A DNA stretch of 64,000 nt from Novosphingobium sp. HII-3 (GCF_002916655.1 NZ_PPSM01000066.1:62001-126000); one strand, 5' to 3'; positions 19,521-28,914 are shown, numbered from the stretch's first letter. The notes: generated by a model from the letters alone, not told the origin. Made by a program: numbers and translations.

Positions 19521-19964
19521 ATGGTTTTCTCAGAAGCGGCTCTAGAAACGTCGGTCCAGACCGGCGAGCAAAGCCCGTTTTCGGATGGGAAGGATCCCCA
19601 GGCGCTGCGCACCATTGGCGAAGTTGCCAGTGCGCTCGACATCCGAACGCATGTGCTGCGCTACTGGGAAGAGCAGTTTCCGGCGCTGAAACCTATCAAG
19701 CGCAGCGGCAACCGCCGCTATTACCGTCCTGAAGATGTGGCGCTGATCGTCGAGATCAACCGACTGGTTCATCGCGAAGGGTACACGCTCAAGGGGGCCG
19801 CAAAGGCCATTCAGGACAGGCCGGCTCTGCCCGCACCGAGCGGTACTGAGGCTTCGGCGCCAACGGCGGAGACGATGACCGGCCCCGGCCCTATCGAGCC
19901 CTGGATCTTCGACCAGCTGGCCGTCATTCGGAGGGAACTCGCCGAGGCCCTGGAACGGGCCTGA
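19521..19964 (+). CDS. MerR family transcriptional regulator
   Basis: The 147-residue protein has a winged-helix MerR domain at about residues 28-100 ([20 protein letters not shown], then [11 protein letters not shown]). No metal-binding cysteines follow, so it is not a metal sensor of the MerR/CueR type. The C-terminal part (ending [16 protein letters not shown]) is short and helical. Proteins of this kind commonly follow ihfA in sphingomonads; the effector is unknown. It converges with the XrtA hydrolase gene 4 bases away. Confidence 0.92.
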   Translation: MVFSEAALETSVQTGEQSPFSDGKDPQALRTIGEVASALDIRTHVLRYWEEQFPALKPIKRSGNRRYYRPEDVALIVEINRLVHREGYTLKGAAKAIQDRPALPAPSGTEASAPTAETMTGPGPIEPWIFDQLAVIRRELAEALERA

Positions 19965-19968
19965 TCCC

Positions 19969-20754
19969 TCACCGCGGCAGGTGATCGAGGACCTGCAGGA
20001 CTTCGTTCAGCAGCCATTCCTGAGCTTCGGGCTCCACGTAGCTGTGGGATGCCTGGGAACAGATGCGGATTCGTTCGTCTGTTCGGCTCCAGCGCGCAAG
20101 GAACGCAAGCCCGGTCCGATCCCGCTCGGCAACGAGGATGCGGACAAGGCCCGGAAAGGCGGCAAGCCCTTGCTGTAGCTCGGCCGTCAGGCCGCCCGCC
20201 GGAACCGGGACACGACGAATCGAGAGCAGAAGGCTTCGCGCAAGCTCTGGCATCGACACCTTGCCGGTAAGCAGCCTTCGAAACGCAGAGAGATCCTTCA
20301 GCCGTTTCAGATAGTGAGCGCGCACGACTTCGGGCGGCGAGGAGACGCTTTCTTCGTCAAACGTCCACGGGTTCGAGAGAATCAGGTCGTCCAGACCTCC
20401 GCCTCGGGCAAGCATCAGTGCGCTGGCGGCATCGCAGTTGCCGAAGCCGACGACGCGGTCGACCTGAGGGCAGTCCGCACGAAGCGCGGCGCATGCGGCC
20501 GCGATATCGGGCGCACTGCCACGAAAACCACTGTTATGGCCTTCACTGTCGCCAACACCGCGACGGTCGTACCGGAACACGGGATACCCTCGTGCGGCGA
20601 CACGGGCGGCGAACAGGGCCTGTCCGTTCCACGCGCCGGCGCGCACCTCGTTGCCGCCGGAGACGATGAGGAGTGCGGTTCGTCCAGGGGCGCTGTCGAG
20701 GGTGCCGATCAGTCGATCGCCTTCACAGGTGAACGTGATGTGGCGCCTCGTCAC
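19969..20754 (-). CDS. Exosortase A system-associated hydrolase 1 (TIGR03100-like)
   Basis: This alpha/beta-hydrolase (261 residues) has the FRYDRRGVGDSEG segment of the hydrolase 1 family linked to XrtA. The nucleophile elbow reads GFGNCDAASAL, with cysteine or asparagine where serine is expected, which is usual in this family. It starts with GTG at 20754, overlapping the hydrolase 2 stop (GTGA). Its substrate is unknown; a role in making or trimming an acyl or polysaccharide product is inferred from the locus. Confidence 0.88.
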   Translation of the reverse strand: MTRRHITFTCEGDRLIGTLDSAPGRTALLIVSGGNEVRAGAWNGQALFAARVAARGYPVFRYDRRGVGDSEGHNSGFRGSAPDIAAACAALRADCPQVDRVVGFGNCDAASALMLARGGGLDDLILSNPWTFDEESVSSPPEVVRAHYLKRLKDLSAFRRLLTGKVSMPELARSLLLSIRRVPVPAGGLTAELQQGLAAFPGLVRILVAERDRTGLAFLARWSRTDERIRICSQASHSYVEPEAQEWLLNEVLQVLDHLPR

Positions 20755-21443
20755 TGGCTGAGCGCCTGTACGATCCGGCTCGCGAGAGTGGCAGCCTGCG
20801 CAGGGCTGTCGTCAGGCTCTGCCCGCAACCACAATCCGCTGCCGCCGATGTCCTCCTGAGGGATCCGTGCTCCACCGGGCGTAGGTGCCATCGTGCCGAA
20901 GTGGCGGCAGAAGTCCGCGCCGAGGGAATAGCCGGAGAGGGTGATCCCCTGCGTCATCGCGATCTCGGCAAGCGCCTCACGCGTTTCGTCACGCCCTGCC
21001 TCGCGAGCGGAGAGAACCCGTGCGCGATACATCTGGCGCATGATGGTCTCCGCCTTGGCAGGCGCGTAGTGGAGGGCAGGCAGGTTGCGGGGCGTGAACA
21101 TGCAGCCGCCGCGAATGCCGAGTGCGTGCGTTGCTCCGAAGTGGCGGGCTGCGGCCATCGCGGCGTCGAGCCAGTCAGCCGGCTCCTGCTGCGCCAGATC
21201 CTGAAGGCTTTCGTTGCAGCCGGGAAGATCGGGAAGGAACGTGTCGATGCCAGCGTCGGCAAGGTTGCGCATCACGCGAACCGTCAGGCGGCGCAGCTTG
21301 TTTCCCTCTTCGAACAGCGCCGGCACGATGAGCAGTCGTACCGGACCCGACGCATCGCAGCAGATCGCGAATTCCTCTCTGATCCCGCCTGCGGGAAGCG
21401 GGTAGGACCAGCTTGCCGGGGTGATGATGCCCCGGACTTCCAT
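20751..21443 (-). CDS. Exosortase A system-associated hydrolase 2 (TIGR03101-like)
   Basis: The 230-residue protein has an alpha/beta-hydrolase-like core (LLIVPALFEEGNKLRRLT, then DTFLPDLPGCNESL). At the nucleophile position it reads ALGIRGGCMF, so a classical GxSxG serine is missing and activity is doubtful. It overlaps the acyl carrier protein gene by one base and hydrolase 1 by four, giving a tightly coupled ACP-hydrolase 2-hydrolase 1 unit typical of XrtA loci. Confidence 0.86.
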   Translation of the reverse strand: MEVRGIITPASWSYPLPAGGIREEFAICCDASGPVRLLIVPALFEEGNKLRRLTVRVMRNLADAGIDTFLPDLPGCNESLQDLAQQEPADWLDAAMAAARHFGATHALGIRGGCMFTPRNLPALHYAPAKAETIMRQMYRARVLSAREAGRDETREALAEIAMTQGITLSGYSLGADFCRHFGTMAPTPGGARIPQEDIGGSGLWLRAEPDDSPAQAATLASRIVQALSQ

Positions 21444-21700
21444 CAGCCGCGCTTGGCCCGGACGAAGGCCAGAAGGGCGCCGTATGTTTCCAGCATTTCG
21501 CCTTCCAGTTCGTCGTCCTCGATAATGATGTCCAGGCGATCTTCCAATTCGGTCAGCAGTCCAGCGACAGCCATCGAATCAAGTTCGGGAAGATGGCCAA
21601 AAAGGCCGGTATCGTCGTCGAAGGCCTCCGCCTGACCGGGCTTCAGGCCAAGCACGTCCGTCAGGATCTGGCGGAGCAGCTGGTCGGTATCGTCTGGCAT
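21443..21700 (-). CDS. Acyl carrier protein, XrtA locus
   Basis: The 85-residue ACP (ATG at 21700) carries the phosphopantetheine serine in the LPELDSMAVAGLL motif, and acidic helices follow (EDRLDIIIEDDELEGEM). It probably carries an acyl or amino-acyl group activated by the divergent ligase and handled by the two hydrolases. An upstream in-frame start at 21826 would add 42 unconserved residues. Confidence 0.92.
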   Translation of the reverse strand: MPDDTDQLLRQILTDVLGLKPGQAEAFDDDTGLFGHLPELDSMAVAGLLTELEDRLDIIIEDDELEGEMLETYGALLAFVRAKRG

Positions 21701-21734
21701 GGCCCCTCGGCGCGCTGTTTTCAACGGCCGCCCT

Positions 21735-22745
21735 CTAGCGACGCTTCGCACTTGCGGCAAGTGACCGCAGGCGCCTGCCAAGGAGTGGGCGCCAGTTCCT
21801 CGGATGGTGGGGAACGAACATTTCAAGTAGCCATCGATCCTGCTGCTGCTCCATCCAGTCCCGTTTGTAAGGGTCGTCTCCGGTGCCGAAGTCGACCAGC
21901 GTCACGCGGTCCTGGTCAATCACGTGCTGCATCAATCGCGCTGTAAGGACGGAACCGGGCGAGAGGGCCCTGGCATCTTCCCGATGAGCCAGCTTGTGGA
22001 TGAAGGCTGTACCCCCTTCCACGGTCCAGAACTGTGCCGCGACGGCGGGAGCGTCCGGCTCGTGCGCGGGGAAAGCGAGGGCAAGCCGCAGGCGTCCCGC
22101 CAACCCTTCCGCCTGAGCGAACGCGCGAAGGAAGGGCAGGGACCCTTCCTCCGGTTTCCAGCTCCGGGCGTAGATGGTCTCGTACTGATCCCAGGCATGC
22201 GGATTGAAATGGTCGAACACGCGCGTGATAAGCTTGCCGGACTTGCGCCGAATGGTGCTGCGCAGGGTTCCCGGACGGCTTGCGAGGTACGCTTCGTAAG
22301 AACGTCCGCAGACCGGCAGGATATGGTTGGTATCGCAGATCGAGCGATGGACGCGCCATCCGGCGTCGTGGAAGGCGGTCTGCAGCCGGGTTGCGCTGCC
22401 ATCTTCGTCCGGCACTCCGCGCAAGGTGATCCGGTGTGCACAGTTCCGGAGATCCCGGGCAAGCGCCGACAGCGCCATGCCGTCCGTCACGACGGGACGG
22501 AAGCGGAACGTGTACCAATTGGCGAGACTGGACAGATGTCCCCGGCCTCCGGTCAGAGGCAGAACCGCAAGGCCGCTCCCCGTCCGCGCTACGGCAAGCA
22601 ACGGGGAGATGCCGCAATGGATCGCCAGGCCTTGCCACCAGGAGAGGCGGTCGAACGGCGCCTGTGCAAGGGGTGCGGACAGAAGCGATCCAAGCGCCTC
22701 GTCGGATTGCACTTCGTTAAGATCAGAGTGATAGTCGATCTGCAA
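21735..22745 (-). CDS. GNAT/FemAB-like acyltransferase, XrtA locus
   Basis: The protein (336 residues) resembles FemAB-type GNAT proteins. The core includes SYEAYLASRPGTLRSTIRRK and the C-terminal DFGTGDDPYKRDWM, a region typical of cellulose-biosynthesis CelD-like GNAT enzymes. I chose the TTG at 22745 (reading LQIDYHSD), with GGAAGGG eight bases upstream; an ATG at 22820 would reach into the divergent ligase. It likely transfers an acyl or aminoacyl group in the pathway, but the donor and acceptor are unknown. Confidence 0.75.
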   Translation of the reverse strand: MQIDYHSDLNEVQSDEALGSLLSAPLAQAPFDRLSWWQGLAIHCGISPLLAVARTGSGLAVLPLTGGRGHLSSLANWYTFRFRPVVTDGMALSALARDLRNCAHRITLRGVPDEDGSATRLQTAFHDAGWRVHRSICDTNHILPVCGRSYEAYLASRPGTLRSTIRRKSGKLITRVFDHFNPHAWDQYETIYARSWKPEEGSLPFLRAFAQAEGLAGRLRLALAFPAHEPDAPAVAAQFWTVEGGTAFIHKLAHREDARALSPGSVLTARLMQHVIDQDRVTLVDFGTGDDPYKRDWMEQQQDRWLLEMFVPHHPRNWRPLLGRRLRSLAASAKRR

Positions 22746-22778
22746 TTCGTCCCTTCCCCCCGCGGAGCCTTTCCCCAG

Positions 22779-24320
22779 ATGCCGGGCCGTCCCGAATACA
22801 CGATCCTGCCGCTCGACCACCTTGTTCTGCGCGGCGCCGATGCTGATGAGGCTCTGGTGCTTCGCAAGGAGACCCTTACCTGGAAGGACTTAAGAACACG
22901 TGTGTCACGTCTCGCCGCCTGGCTTGCGCGAGAAGTGCCGGAAAAAGGCGCGCGTGTCGCCACCTGGGCAGCGAAGGGGGAGATGACCTGTCTCATGCCG
23001 TTGGCGGCGGCACGGGCAGGGCTGGTGCACGTTCCGATCAATCCCCTGCTCAAGCATGCGCAGGTGGCGCACATACTTGGCGACAGCGGGGCGGCCCTGC
23101 TGCTCGGCACGCCGGCGCGTCTTGCCACCCTGGAAGCGGTGCGGGATGTGCCGCGCGCATGCCGGGTTGTCGCCGAGGATGTCGCCATGACGGCTGCGGC
23201 CGCGTTCGAGGGACACTTAGGCGCTTCGACGGCTGATCCGAACGATCTTGCGGCCATTCTCTACACGAGCGGGTCGACGGGTCGTCCAAAGGGCGTCATG
23301 CTCAGTCATGCCAACATCTGGCTCGGCGCGGAAAGCGTGGCGGATTATCTTGGCCTTGCTTCGGATGACCGCACGCTGGCGGTACTGCCTCTTTCGTTCG
23401 ATTACGGGCAGAACCAGCTGCTTTCCACCTGGTACGCAGGCGGGTGCGTTGTTCCGATCGACTATCTGGTGCCGCGCGATCTGCTGAAGGCGGTTGAGCG
23501 CCATGGCATCACCACGCTTGCCGCAGTGCCCCCCCTGTGGGTGCAGGTAACGGAGCTCGACTGGCCGCCAGAAGTCGCCGGCAGGCTGAGGCGCCTGACG
23601 AACAGTGGCGGTGCGCTGACAGTGGACCTCGTGCGCAAGCTGCGATCGACGTTTCCTTCAGCCCGGCTCTTTCCCATGTACGGCCTGACCGAAGCCTTCC
23701 GCTCCACGTACCTTGATCCGGCGCTCGTGGACGTGCATCCGACATCGATGGGCAAGGCTATTCCACATGCAGAAGTGCTTGTTATCAATGACATGGGGCG
23801 CATCGCTGAGGATGATGAAGAAGGGGAGCTGGTTCACTGCGGGCCGCTTGTCGCGCAAGGCTACTGGCAGGATCCCGAACGCACAGCAGAACGCTACAGG
23901 CCAGCCCCGCCGGCGTCGCGCTATGGCGGGACAGCCGTCTGGTCCGGTGACCGTGTTCGCCGGGCTCACGATGGCCTGCTCTACTTCGTCGGTCGGCGCG
24001 ACGCGATGATCAAAAGTGCAGGCAACAGGATTTCGCCGCAGGAGATCGAGGAGGCTGCGCTCGCCACGGGTCTGGTCGCGGAGGCCGTGGCTCTTGGCGT
24101 TCCGGACGACCGCCTGGGACAGGCTGTTCACCTTGTGGTTCGCGCGGCTGCGGATGCTTCAGATGCTGCTTCAGAACTTCCACGTAAACTGATGCAGGAC
24201 TTACCGAACTTTATGCAGCCCAAGATTATTCACTGGCGAGAGCGACTGCCGACAGGCCCGAACGGAAAGCTGGACCGGGTCGTTCTTGCTGCAGAACTGG
24301 ATGGGGGGCTGAAGGCATGA
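22779..24320 (+). CDS. Acyl-CoA/ACP ligase (AMP-forming), exosortase A system-associated (TIGR03098-like)
   Basis: The ligase (513 residues from the ATG at 22779) has the AMP-binding P-loop YTSGSTGRPKG near residue 162, FPMYGLTEAFRS, the GDRVRRAHDGLLYFVGRRD hinge and the catalytic lysine in LPTGPNGKLDR. It should activate a carboxylic acid for loading on the ACP across the divergent gap. The frame is open far upstream (to 21924), but that is the shadow of the opposite gene. The stop overlaps the decarboxylase start as ATGA. Confidence 0.92.
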   Translation: MPGRPEYTILPLDHLVLRGADADEALVLRKETLTWKDLRTRVSRLAAWLAREVPEKGARVATWAAKGEMTCLMPLAAARAGLVHVPINPLLKHAQVAHILGDSGAALLLGTPARLATLEAVRDVPRACRVVAEDVAMTAAAAFEGHLGASTADPNDLAAILYTSGSTGRPKGVMLSHANIWLGAESVADYLGLASDDRTLAVLPLSFDYGQNQLLSTWYAGGCVVPIDYLVPRDLLKAVERHGITTLAAVPPLWVQVTELDWPPEVAGRLRRLTNSGGALTVDLVRKLRSTFPSARLFPMYGLTEAFRSTYLDPALVDVHPTSMGKAIPHAEVLVINDMGRIAEDDEEGELVHCGPLVAQGYWQDPERTAERYRPAPPASRYGGTAVWSGDRVRRAHDGLLYFVGRRDAMIKSAGNRISPQEIEEAALATGLVAEAVALGVPDDRLGQAVHLVVRAAADASDAASELPRKLMQDLPNFMQPKIIHWRERLPTGPNGKLDRVVLAAELDGGLKA

Positions 24321-25543
24321 AGGCGCTGGGTCCCATACCGGCAGGCTTCGACGCGGCGGGCGGTATTCTGGCGATTGACGGTCGGTCCGTCACGGAACTG
24401 ATCGCGGAGGCGGGAGCGACCCCGCTGTTCGTCTACAGCGGTGATCGCATTCGCCAGCGGGTGACTGCCCTGCGCGCCGCTCTCCCTGAGCGCGTGGCAA
24501 TACATTATGCTTTGAAGGCCAATCCTTTCCTTCCTGTTGTTGAGTTGATGTCGAGCCTGGTCGATGGTTTCGACATCGCTTCGGGCGGCGAACTCGAGCT
24601 CGTGCGTGCCGCCGGTGTCCCGCTTGAGCGCGTCAGCTTCGCCGGTCCCGGCAAGCGGAACGCTGAACTGGAAGCGGCGATCAGGGGCGGCGTGACGCTC
24701 AACCTGGAATCCGAGGGCGAAGCGCGCCGGGCATTCGCCATAGCGGAAAAGTTCGGGATCACGCCGCGCATGGCCATCAGGGTCAATCCAGACTTCGACC
24801 TCAAGGGGTCGGGCATGAAGATGGGCGGCGGGGCTAAGCCATTCGGCATCGATGCGGAGCGCGTTCCGGCCCTGGTCCGCGAAGTGGTGGCCAGTGGAGC
24901 GACGTGGCGCGGCTTCCACATCTTCGCGGGCAGTCAGGCGCTGGACGCCGAAGCGGTTGCCGATACGCAAAGGCAGACAATTGCTCTTGCCGGGCGACTT
25001 GCCGAGGAAAGCGGCGTGGACCTGCCGCACTGCAACCTGGGTGGTGGCTTCGGCATTCCCTACTTCCCCGGCGACACACCGCTTGACCTCGCGTTCGTGG
25101 GGGAGCAGCTGACGGCTAGTCTGCGCGACCTGCCGGACGTGCTCGCCGAGACCGAGTTCTGCGTGGAACTGGGACGCTATCTGGTGGGTGAAGCCGGGGT
25201 CTATCTTGCCGAGGTGATCGACCGCAAGGTGAGCCACGGAGAGGTTTTCCTGGTTACGGATGGTGGTCTTCACCATCAGCTTGCCGCTTCGGGCAACTTC
25301 GGCACCGTGGTCCGGCGGAACTATCCTTCGGCCATAGCCACGCGCTTCGGCGCGCCAGTCGAGGAAGAGGCGACCATCGTCGGCTGCCTCTGCACACCGC
25401 TTGACAAGCTGGCGGACAGGGGGGGCTTTCCGCGGGCCGATGTTGGTGATCTCGTCGCCATCTTCTGCGCGGGCGCTTATGGTGCGAGCGCAAGCCCTGC
25501 CACCTTCCTGGGCCAGGGGCCGGCCAGGGAAGTGCTGGTCTGA
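24317..25543 (+). CDS. PLP-dependent decarboxylase, exosortase A system-associated (TIGR03099-like)
   Basis: A fold-type III PLP enzyme (408 residues) of the diaminopimelate/ornithine decarboxylase family. The PLP lysine is in HYALKANPF near residue 66. The phosphate-binding GGGFGIPYF, the ELGRYLVGEAGVY segment and the active-site cysteine loop CLCTPLDKLADRG are present. The gene overlaps the ligase by four bases. Known XrtA loci carry this pair; the real substrate is unknown. Confidence 0.92.
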   Translation: MKALGPIPAGFDAAGGILAIDGRSVTELIAEAGATPLFVYSGDRIRQRVTALRAALPERVAIHYALKANPFLPVVELMSSLVDGFDIASGGELELVRAAGVPLERVSFAGPGKRNAELEAAIRGGVTLNLESEGEARRAFAIAEKFGITPRMAIRVNPDFDLKGSGMKMGGGAKPFGIDAERVPALVREVVASGATWRGFHIFAGSQALDAEAVADTQRQTIALAGRLAEESGVDLPHCNLGGGFGIPYFPGDTPLDLAFVGEQLTASLRDLPDVLAETEFCVELGRYLVGEAGVYLAEVIDRKVSHGEVFLVTDGGLHHQLAASGNFGTVVRRNYPSAIATRFGAPVEEEATIVGCLCTPLDKLADRGGFPRADVGDLVAIFCAGAYGASASPATFLGQGPAREVLV

Positions 25544-25546
25544 CCG

Positions 25547-25558
25547 AGCCGGCCGGCT
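25547..25558. repeat. Perfect 12-base palindrome after the decarboxylase gene
   Basis: AGCCGGCCGGCT is self-complementary and is followed by TTTC. It may contribute to termination or be chance in GC-rich DNA. Confidence 0.25.
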
Positions 25559-25714
25559 TTCAGGTCCGTCCCGAAATGGCACCGGCAGGAGATTAGTCTC
25601 GTTCAGCTAACGCAAAATTCACCGTTTCGGGTGATAGCGGGGCTGATTTTGCCGGTCGTTCCGTGCGCCTGCGGGCGGAGGGAGAAAACCCGGCGCAAGA
25701 CGAGGATATTTTCC

Positions 25715-26359
25715 ATGCCGCAACTCCCCGCTCGATCCGTCGCCCTGGCAGCGCTCGCGAGCACTGCTCTGGCCGGGTGCAGCGGCGCTGCTCGCCCCGC
25801 TGCGGAGTTGCCGGCTGCATCGTTCGTGGCGATGGAAGAGGGCCCGGGCGAGGAGTACATCATCGGGCCTCTCGACCAGCTGACGGTGTTCGTCTGGCGC
25901 AACCCGGAACTCGGCGCCAAGGTGCAGGTGCGGCCTGACGGTCGAATCACCACTCCGCTGATCAGCGACATGCCGGCTGTGGGCAAAACTCCGTCGGCGC
26001 TCGCACAGGACATCCGCCTGCAGCTTTCGAAGTACATTGAGGATCCGCTGGTGTCTGTCATCGTGGACGGGTTTTCCGGCACCTTCAGCCAGCAGATCCG
26101 CATTGTGGGCGCGACGGAGAAGCCGGCCTCGCTGCCTTACCGCGCCAACATGACCGTGCTGGACGCCATAATCGCGGTGGGCGGGCTGTCGGAGTATGCT
26201 GCGGGCAACAGCGCCCGTCTGATCCGCTTCGACAAGGCGACTGGGAAGCAGCAGGAATACAAGCTGCGGCTGGGCGACCTCCTGCGCAAGGGCGACAGCA
26301 AGGCCAACGTGATGCTCAGCCCCGGCGACGTGATAATCATTCCCGAAAGCTTCTTCTGA
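25715..26359 (+). CDS. Polysaccharide export lipoprotein, Wza-like, XrtA locus
   Basis: From the ATG at 25715, after GAGGATATTTTCC, the 214-residue protein has a lipoprotein signal ending LAGC. It then has the Poly_export domain (EEYIIGPLDQLTVFVWRNPE and VRPDGRITTPLI) and a SLBB-like repeat (IRIVGATEKPASLPYRANMTVLDAI). It is expected to form the outer-membrane or periplasmic export ring for the exopolysaccharide. The next gene begins one base after its stop. Confidence 0.94.
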   Translation: MPQLPARSVALAALASTALAGCSGAARPAAELPAASFVAMEEGPGEEYIIGPLDQLTVFVWRNPELGAKVQVRPDGRITTPLISDMPAVGKTPSALAQDIRLQLSKYIEDPLVSVIVDGFSGTFSQQIRIVGATEKPASLPYRANMTVLDAIIAVGGLSEYAAGNSARLIRFDKATGKQQEYKLRLGDLLRKGDSKANVMLSPGDVIIIPESFF

Positions 26360-26360
26360 C

Positions 26361-27884
26361 ATGGAGTCGCTCTACGAAGAGCTGCTGGCCGGGTTGCACA
26401 GCATATGGCATCGTCGCTGGATAGCGCTCGGCATTGCCTGGGCAGTCTGTCTGGTCGGCTGGTTGGCCGTCGCGCTCATTCCGAACAGTTACGAATCGCG
26501 GGCGCGCATCTTCATCCAGCTGGATGACGCCCTGGCGGAACAGGTCGGCATCGGGGTGGCGGATAAGAAGCGCGACATCGAACGTATCCGTCAGACCCTT
26601 ACCAGCGCCGTCAATCTGGAGAAGGTTGTGCGCTCCACCCGTCTGGGCGACACGATCGACAACCCCAAGGCGATGGAAGCGGCGGTGCTGAGACTGGCCA
26701 AGAACGTCAAGGTGGTGACACAGGAGGACAATCTCTTCGAGATCACCGCAACTGCTAACGATTCTTCCTTCTCCGATGCCGAGAATGCCAAGCTGGCGCA
26801 GAACGTGGCCCAGAAGCTGATTGACCTGTTCCGGGAAGAAAACCTTTCCGGAAACCGTGGCGACATGGTGGAGACGCTGGAGTTCGTGAACCAGCAGCTG
26901 CGCCAGCGCGAGCGGGAGCTTGAGGCCGCGGAAACCAAGCGGGTGGCGTTCGAGGCCCAACATCCCGAGATGGCTCTGGGCGGTGCCGCCCTGGCGCAAC
27001 GTCTGGAGACGTCACGTGCGAGCCTGCGGGACATCGATGCGGATCTCTCGGCGGCGCGCAGCGCCCTTGCTGCCATCGAAGGGCAGCTTGCCGGTACGCC
27101 GCGCACGATCTCGGGGGGCGCTGCGGACGGCGGCGCTCAGTCCGCGTTCGCACGCGCGCAGGCCGATCTTTCGGCCATGCGGGCCAGGGGCCTTACCGAA
27201 AACCATCCCGATGTGATCGCGGCGCGTAATCAGGCGGCAGCCTTGCGCGCTGCGGCTGCTCAGGAGGCGGCGAGCGGCGGGGGAACACCCAACCCGGCTT
27301 ACACCTCGCTCCAGTCGATCCGGGCTGAACGCCAGGCTTCCGTGCAGGCCCTGCAATCCCGCAAGGCAGCCGCGCAGTCCGATATCGCATCGCTCACCGC
27401 GTCCGCGATCTCCGACCCCGAACTGGCGACGGAGGCGCAGCGCATCAACCGCGACTACGATGTTCTTCGCCAGCAATACGACAAGCTTCTGCAGGATCGC
27501 GAGGAATTGCGCCTGCGCGGCGAAGTGAAGACGGAGCGTGAAGCGGTGAAGTTCCAGGTGGTAGACCCTCCGACGACTCCGCGCACACCCGTCGCCCCCA
27601 ACCGTCCTTTGCTGCTGCTGGGCGTGCTGATGGCCGGTGTTGCGGGTGGCTGCGCGGGAGCCTTCGTCCTCAGCCGCGTCCGTTCTGTCTTCGCGACAAC
27701 CTCAGGCCTGGAGAAAGCCACCGGGTTGCCGGTCCTGGGAGCCATTTCGCATAACCTGACGGACGCGGCCCGCGCCTTGCAGGCCAAGCGTCTGAAGTAC
27801 TTCTTCGCAGGCACGGCTGCGCTTGGCGGCTTCTTCGTGGTGCTGTTGGCCGCCGAGTTCATCCAGCGCGGCATGGTGGCGTGA
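26361..27884 (+). CDS. Polysaccharide chain-length determinant, Wzz-like, XrtA locus
   Basis: The 507-residue inner-membrane co-polymerase has a first membrane helix at about residues 17-37 (WIALGIAWAVCLVGWLAVAL). A long periplasmic coiled-coil part follows (QQLRQRERELEAAETKRVAF). The proline-rich PPTTPRTPVAPNRP precedes the second helix (LLLLGVLMAGVAGGCAGAFV), and a third hydrophobic segment closes the protein. It lacks its own kinase domain; the kinase is the next gene. Confidence 0.93.
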   Translation: MESLYEELLAGLHSIWHRRWIALGIAWAVCLVGWLAVALIPNSYESRARIFIQLDDALAEQVGIGVADKKRDIERIRQTLTSAVNLEKVVRSTRLGDTIDNPKAMEAAVLRLAKNVKVVTQEDNLFEITATANDSSFSDAENAKLAQNVAQKLIDLFREENLSGNRGDMVETLEFVNQQLRQRERELEAAETKRVAFEAQHPEMALGGAALAQRLETSRASLRDIDADLSAARSALAAIEGQLAGTPRTISGGAADGGAQSAFARAQADLSAMRARGLTENHPDVIAARNQAAALRAAAAQEAASGGGTPNPAYTSLQSIRAERQASVQALQSRKAAAQSDIASLTASAISDPELATEAQRINRDYDVLRQQYDKLLQDREELRLRGEVKTEREAVKFQVVDPPTTPRTPVAPNRPLLLLGVLMAGVAGGCAGAFVLSRVRSVFATTSGLEKATGLPVLGAISHNLTDAARALQAKRLKYFFAGTAALGGFFVVLLAAEFIQRGMVA

Positions 27885-27894
27885 GGAGGCAGGC

Positions 27895-28914
27895 ATGACC
27901 GATCATCACCGCAGACCGCAGGCTGAGCACGAGGATGCAGAGGACGGGAAGTCGCTCCTGGAGCGGGCGGACGGCCGCTTTGACTTCAACAGCCTCATGG
28001 GGCGGCCAATCCCCGCAGCCGAAACATCAGCTTCGGCAGCCTCCCGGCGGGAAGGCCAGCGCGTGGCAGCGGGGGCGAGGCAGCCGGTGTCCGACGCGGC
28101 ACAGGCGCGAAGTGCGGCCGGAACAACCCCGCCGTCAGTGCCGCGCCAGGAGGAGGAGGGGGCAGTGGCCACCTTCACCGGTGAGGTCCACGCCGTCGAC
28201 AGGGAGCACCTGCGCGAGCAAGGCCTGATCGTGCCGGAAGGCGCCGTCACCACGCTTCTGGAGGAGTTCCGGATCGTCAAGCGCCAACTCCTCGTGCAGG
28301 CGGCCGACCTACGGCGTCAGAACGCCGGGCCTATGGCGCAGCGCGTGCTCATTTCCTCGCCTCATCCCGGTGAAGGCAAGACCTATTGCGCGCTCAACCT
28401 GGCGCTCTCGATCGCGGCGGAAAAGGAAAGCGAAGTCCTTCTCGTCGATGCGGATTTCGCCAAGCCGTCGATCCTGTCCGCTCTCGGGCTGCCGGGCGGA
28501 CCGGGGCTCATGGACGCGCTGATCGACAGCACGATCGACGTCGCCGACTGCGTCCTTCGCACAGACATTCCGGGACTGCACGTGTTGCCTGCTGGTGAAG
28601 CCACCAGCACGGACAGCGAGTATCTGTCGAGTTCGCGCACGTCGCGCGTGCTGGACAGGCTGACGCAGGGTGCGCCGCACCGTATCGTGATTTTCGATTC
28701 GCCGCCTGCACTCGCGGCATCGCCGGCCGCGGAGCTGGCGAAATACGTCGGGCAGGTGCTCGTGATCGTACGGGCGGACAGGACGGGACGCGGCGCCCTC
28801 GATGATGCGATCACGCTGCTGAATGCATGCCCCAACGTCCAGCTGCTGCTCAACGCGGCGCAGTTCAGCCCCAGCGGCCGGCGTTTCGGTTCCTACTACG
28901 GATATAAGGGATGA
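27895..28914 (+). CDS. XrtA-associated tyrosine autokinase (BY-kinase)
   Basis: The 339-residue cytoplasmic kinase has a disordered N-terminal part (about 100 residues), then Walker A HPGEGKT near residue 160, Walker A' LLVDADFAKPS and Walker B RIVIFDSPPAL. It ends in a tyrosine cluster (GSYYGYKG), the usual autophosphorylation site. It would pair with the upstream chain-length protein to control polymer length. Its start follows GAGGAGG, and its end overlaps the next gene (ATGA). Confidence 0.93.
   Translation: MTDHHRRPQAEHEDAEDGKSLLERADGRFDFNSLMGRPIPAAETSASAASRREGQRVAAGARQPVSDAAQARSAAGTTPPSVPRQEEEGAVATFTGEVHAVDREHLREQGLIVPEGAVTTLLEEFRIVKRQLLVQAADLRRQNAGPMAQRVLISSPHPGEGKTYCALNLALSIAAEKESEVLLVDADFAKPSILSALGLPGGPGLMDALIDSTIDVADCVLRTDIPGLHVLPAGEATSTDSEYLSSSRTSRVLDRLTQGAPHRIVIFDSPPALAASPAAELAKYVGQVLVIVRADRTGRGALDDAITLLNACPNVQLLLNAAQFSPSGRRFGSYYGYKG

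Noticed and set aside
25577-25592. TGGCAC resembling a sigma-54 -24 element upstream of the polysaccharide export gene
   Set aside because: The downstream TTGC element is missing; spacer continues GGAGA.
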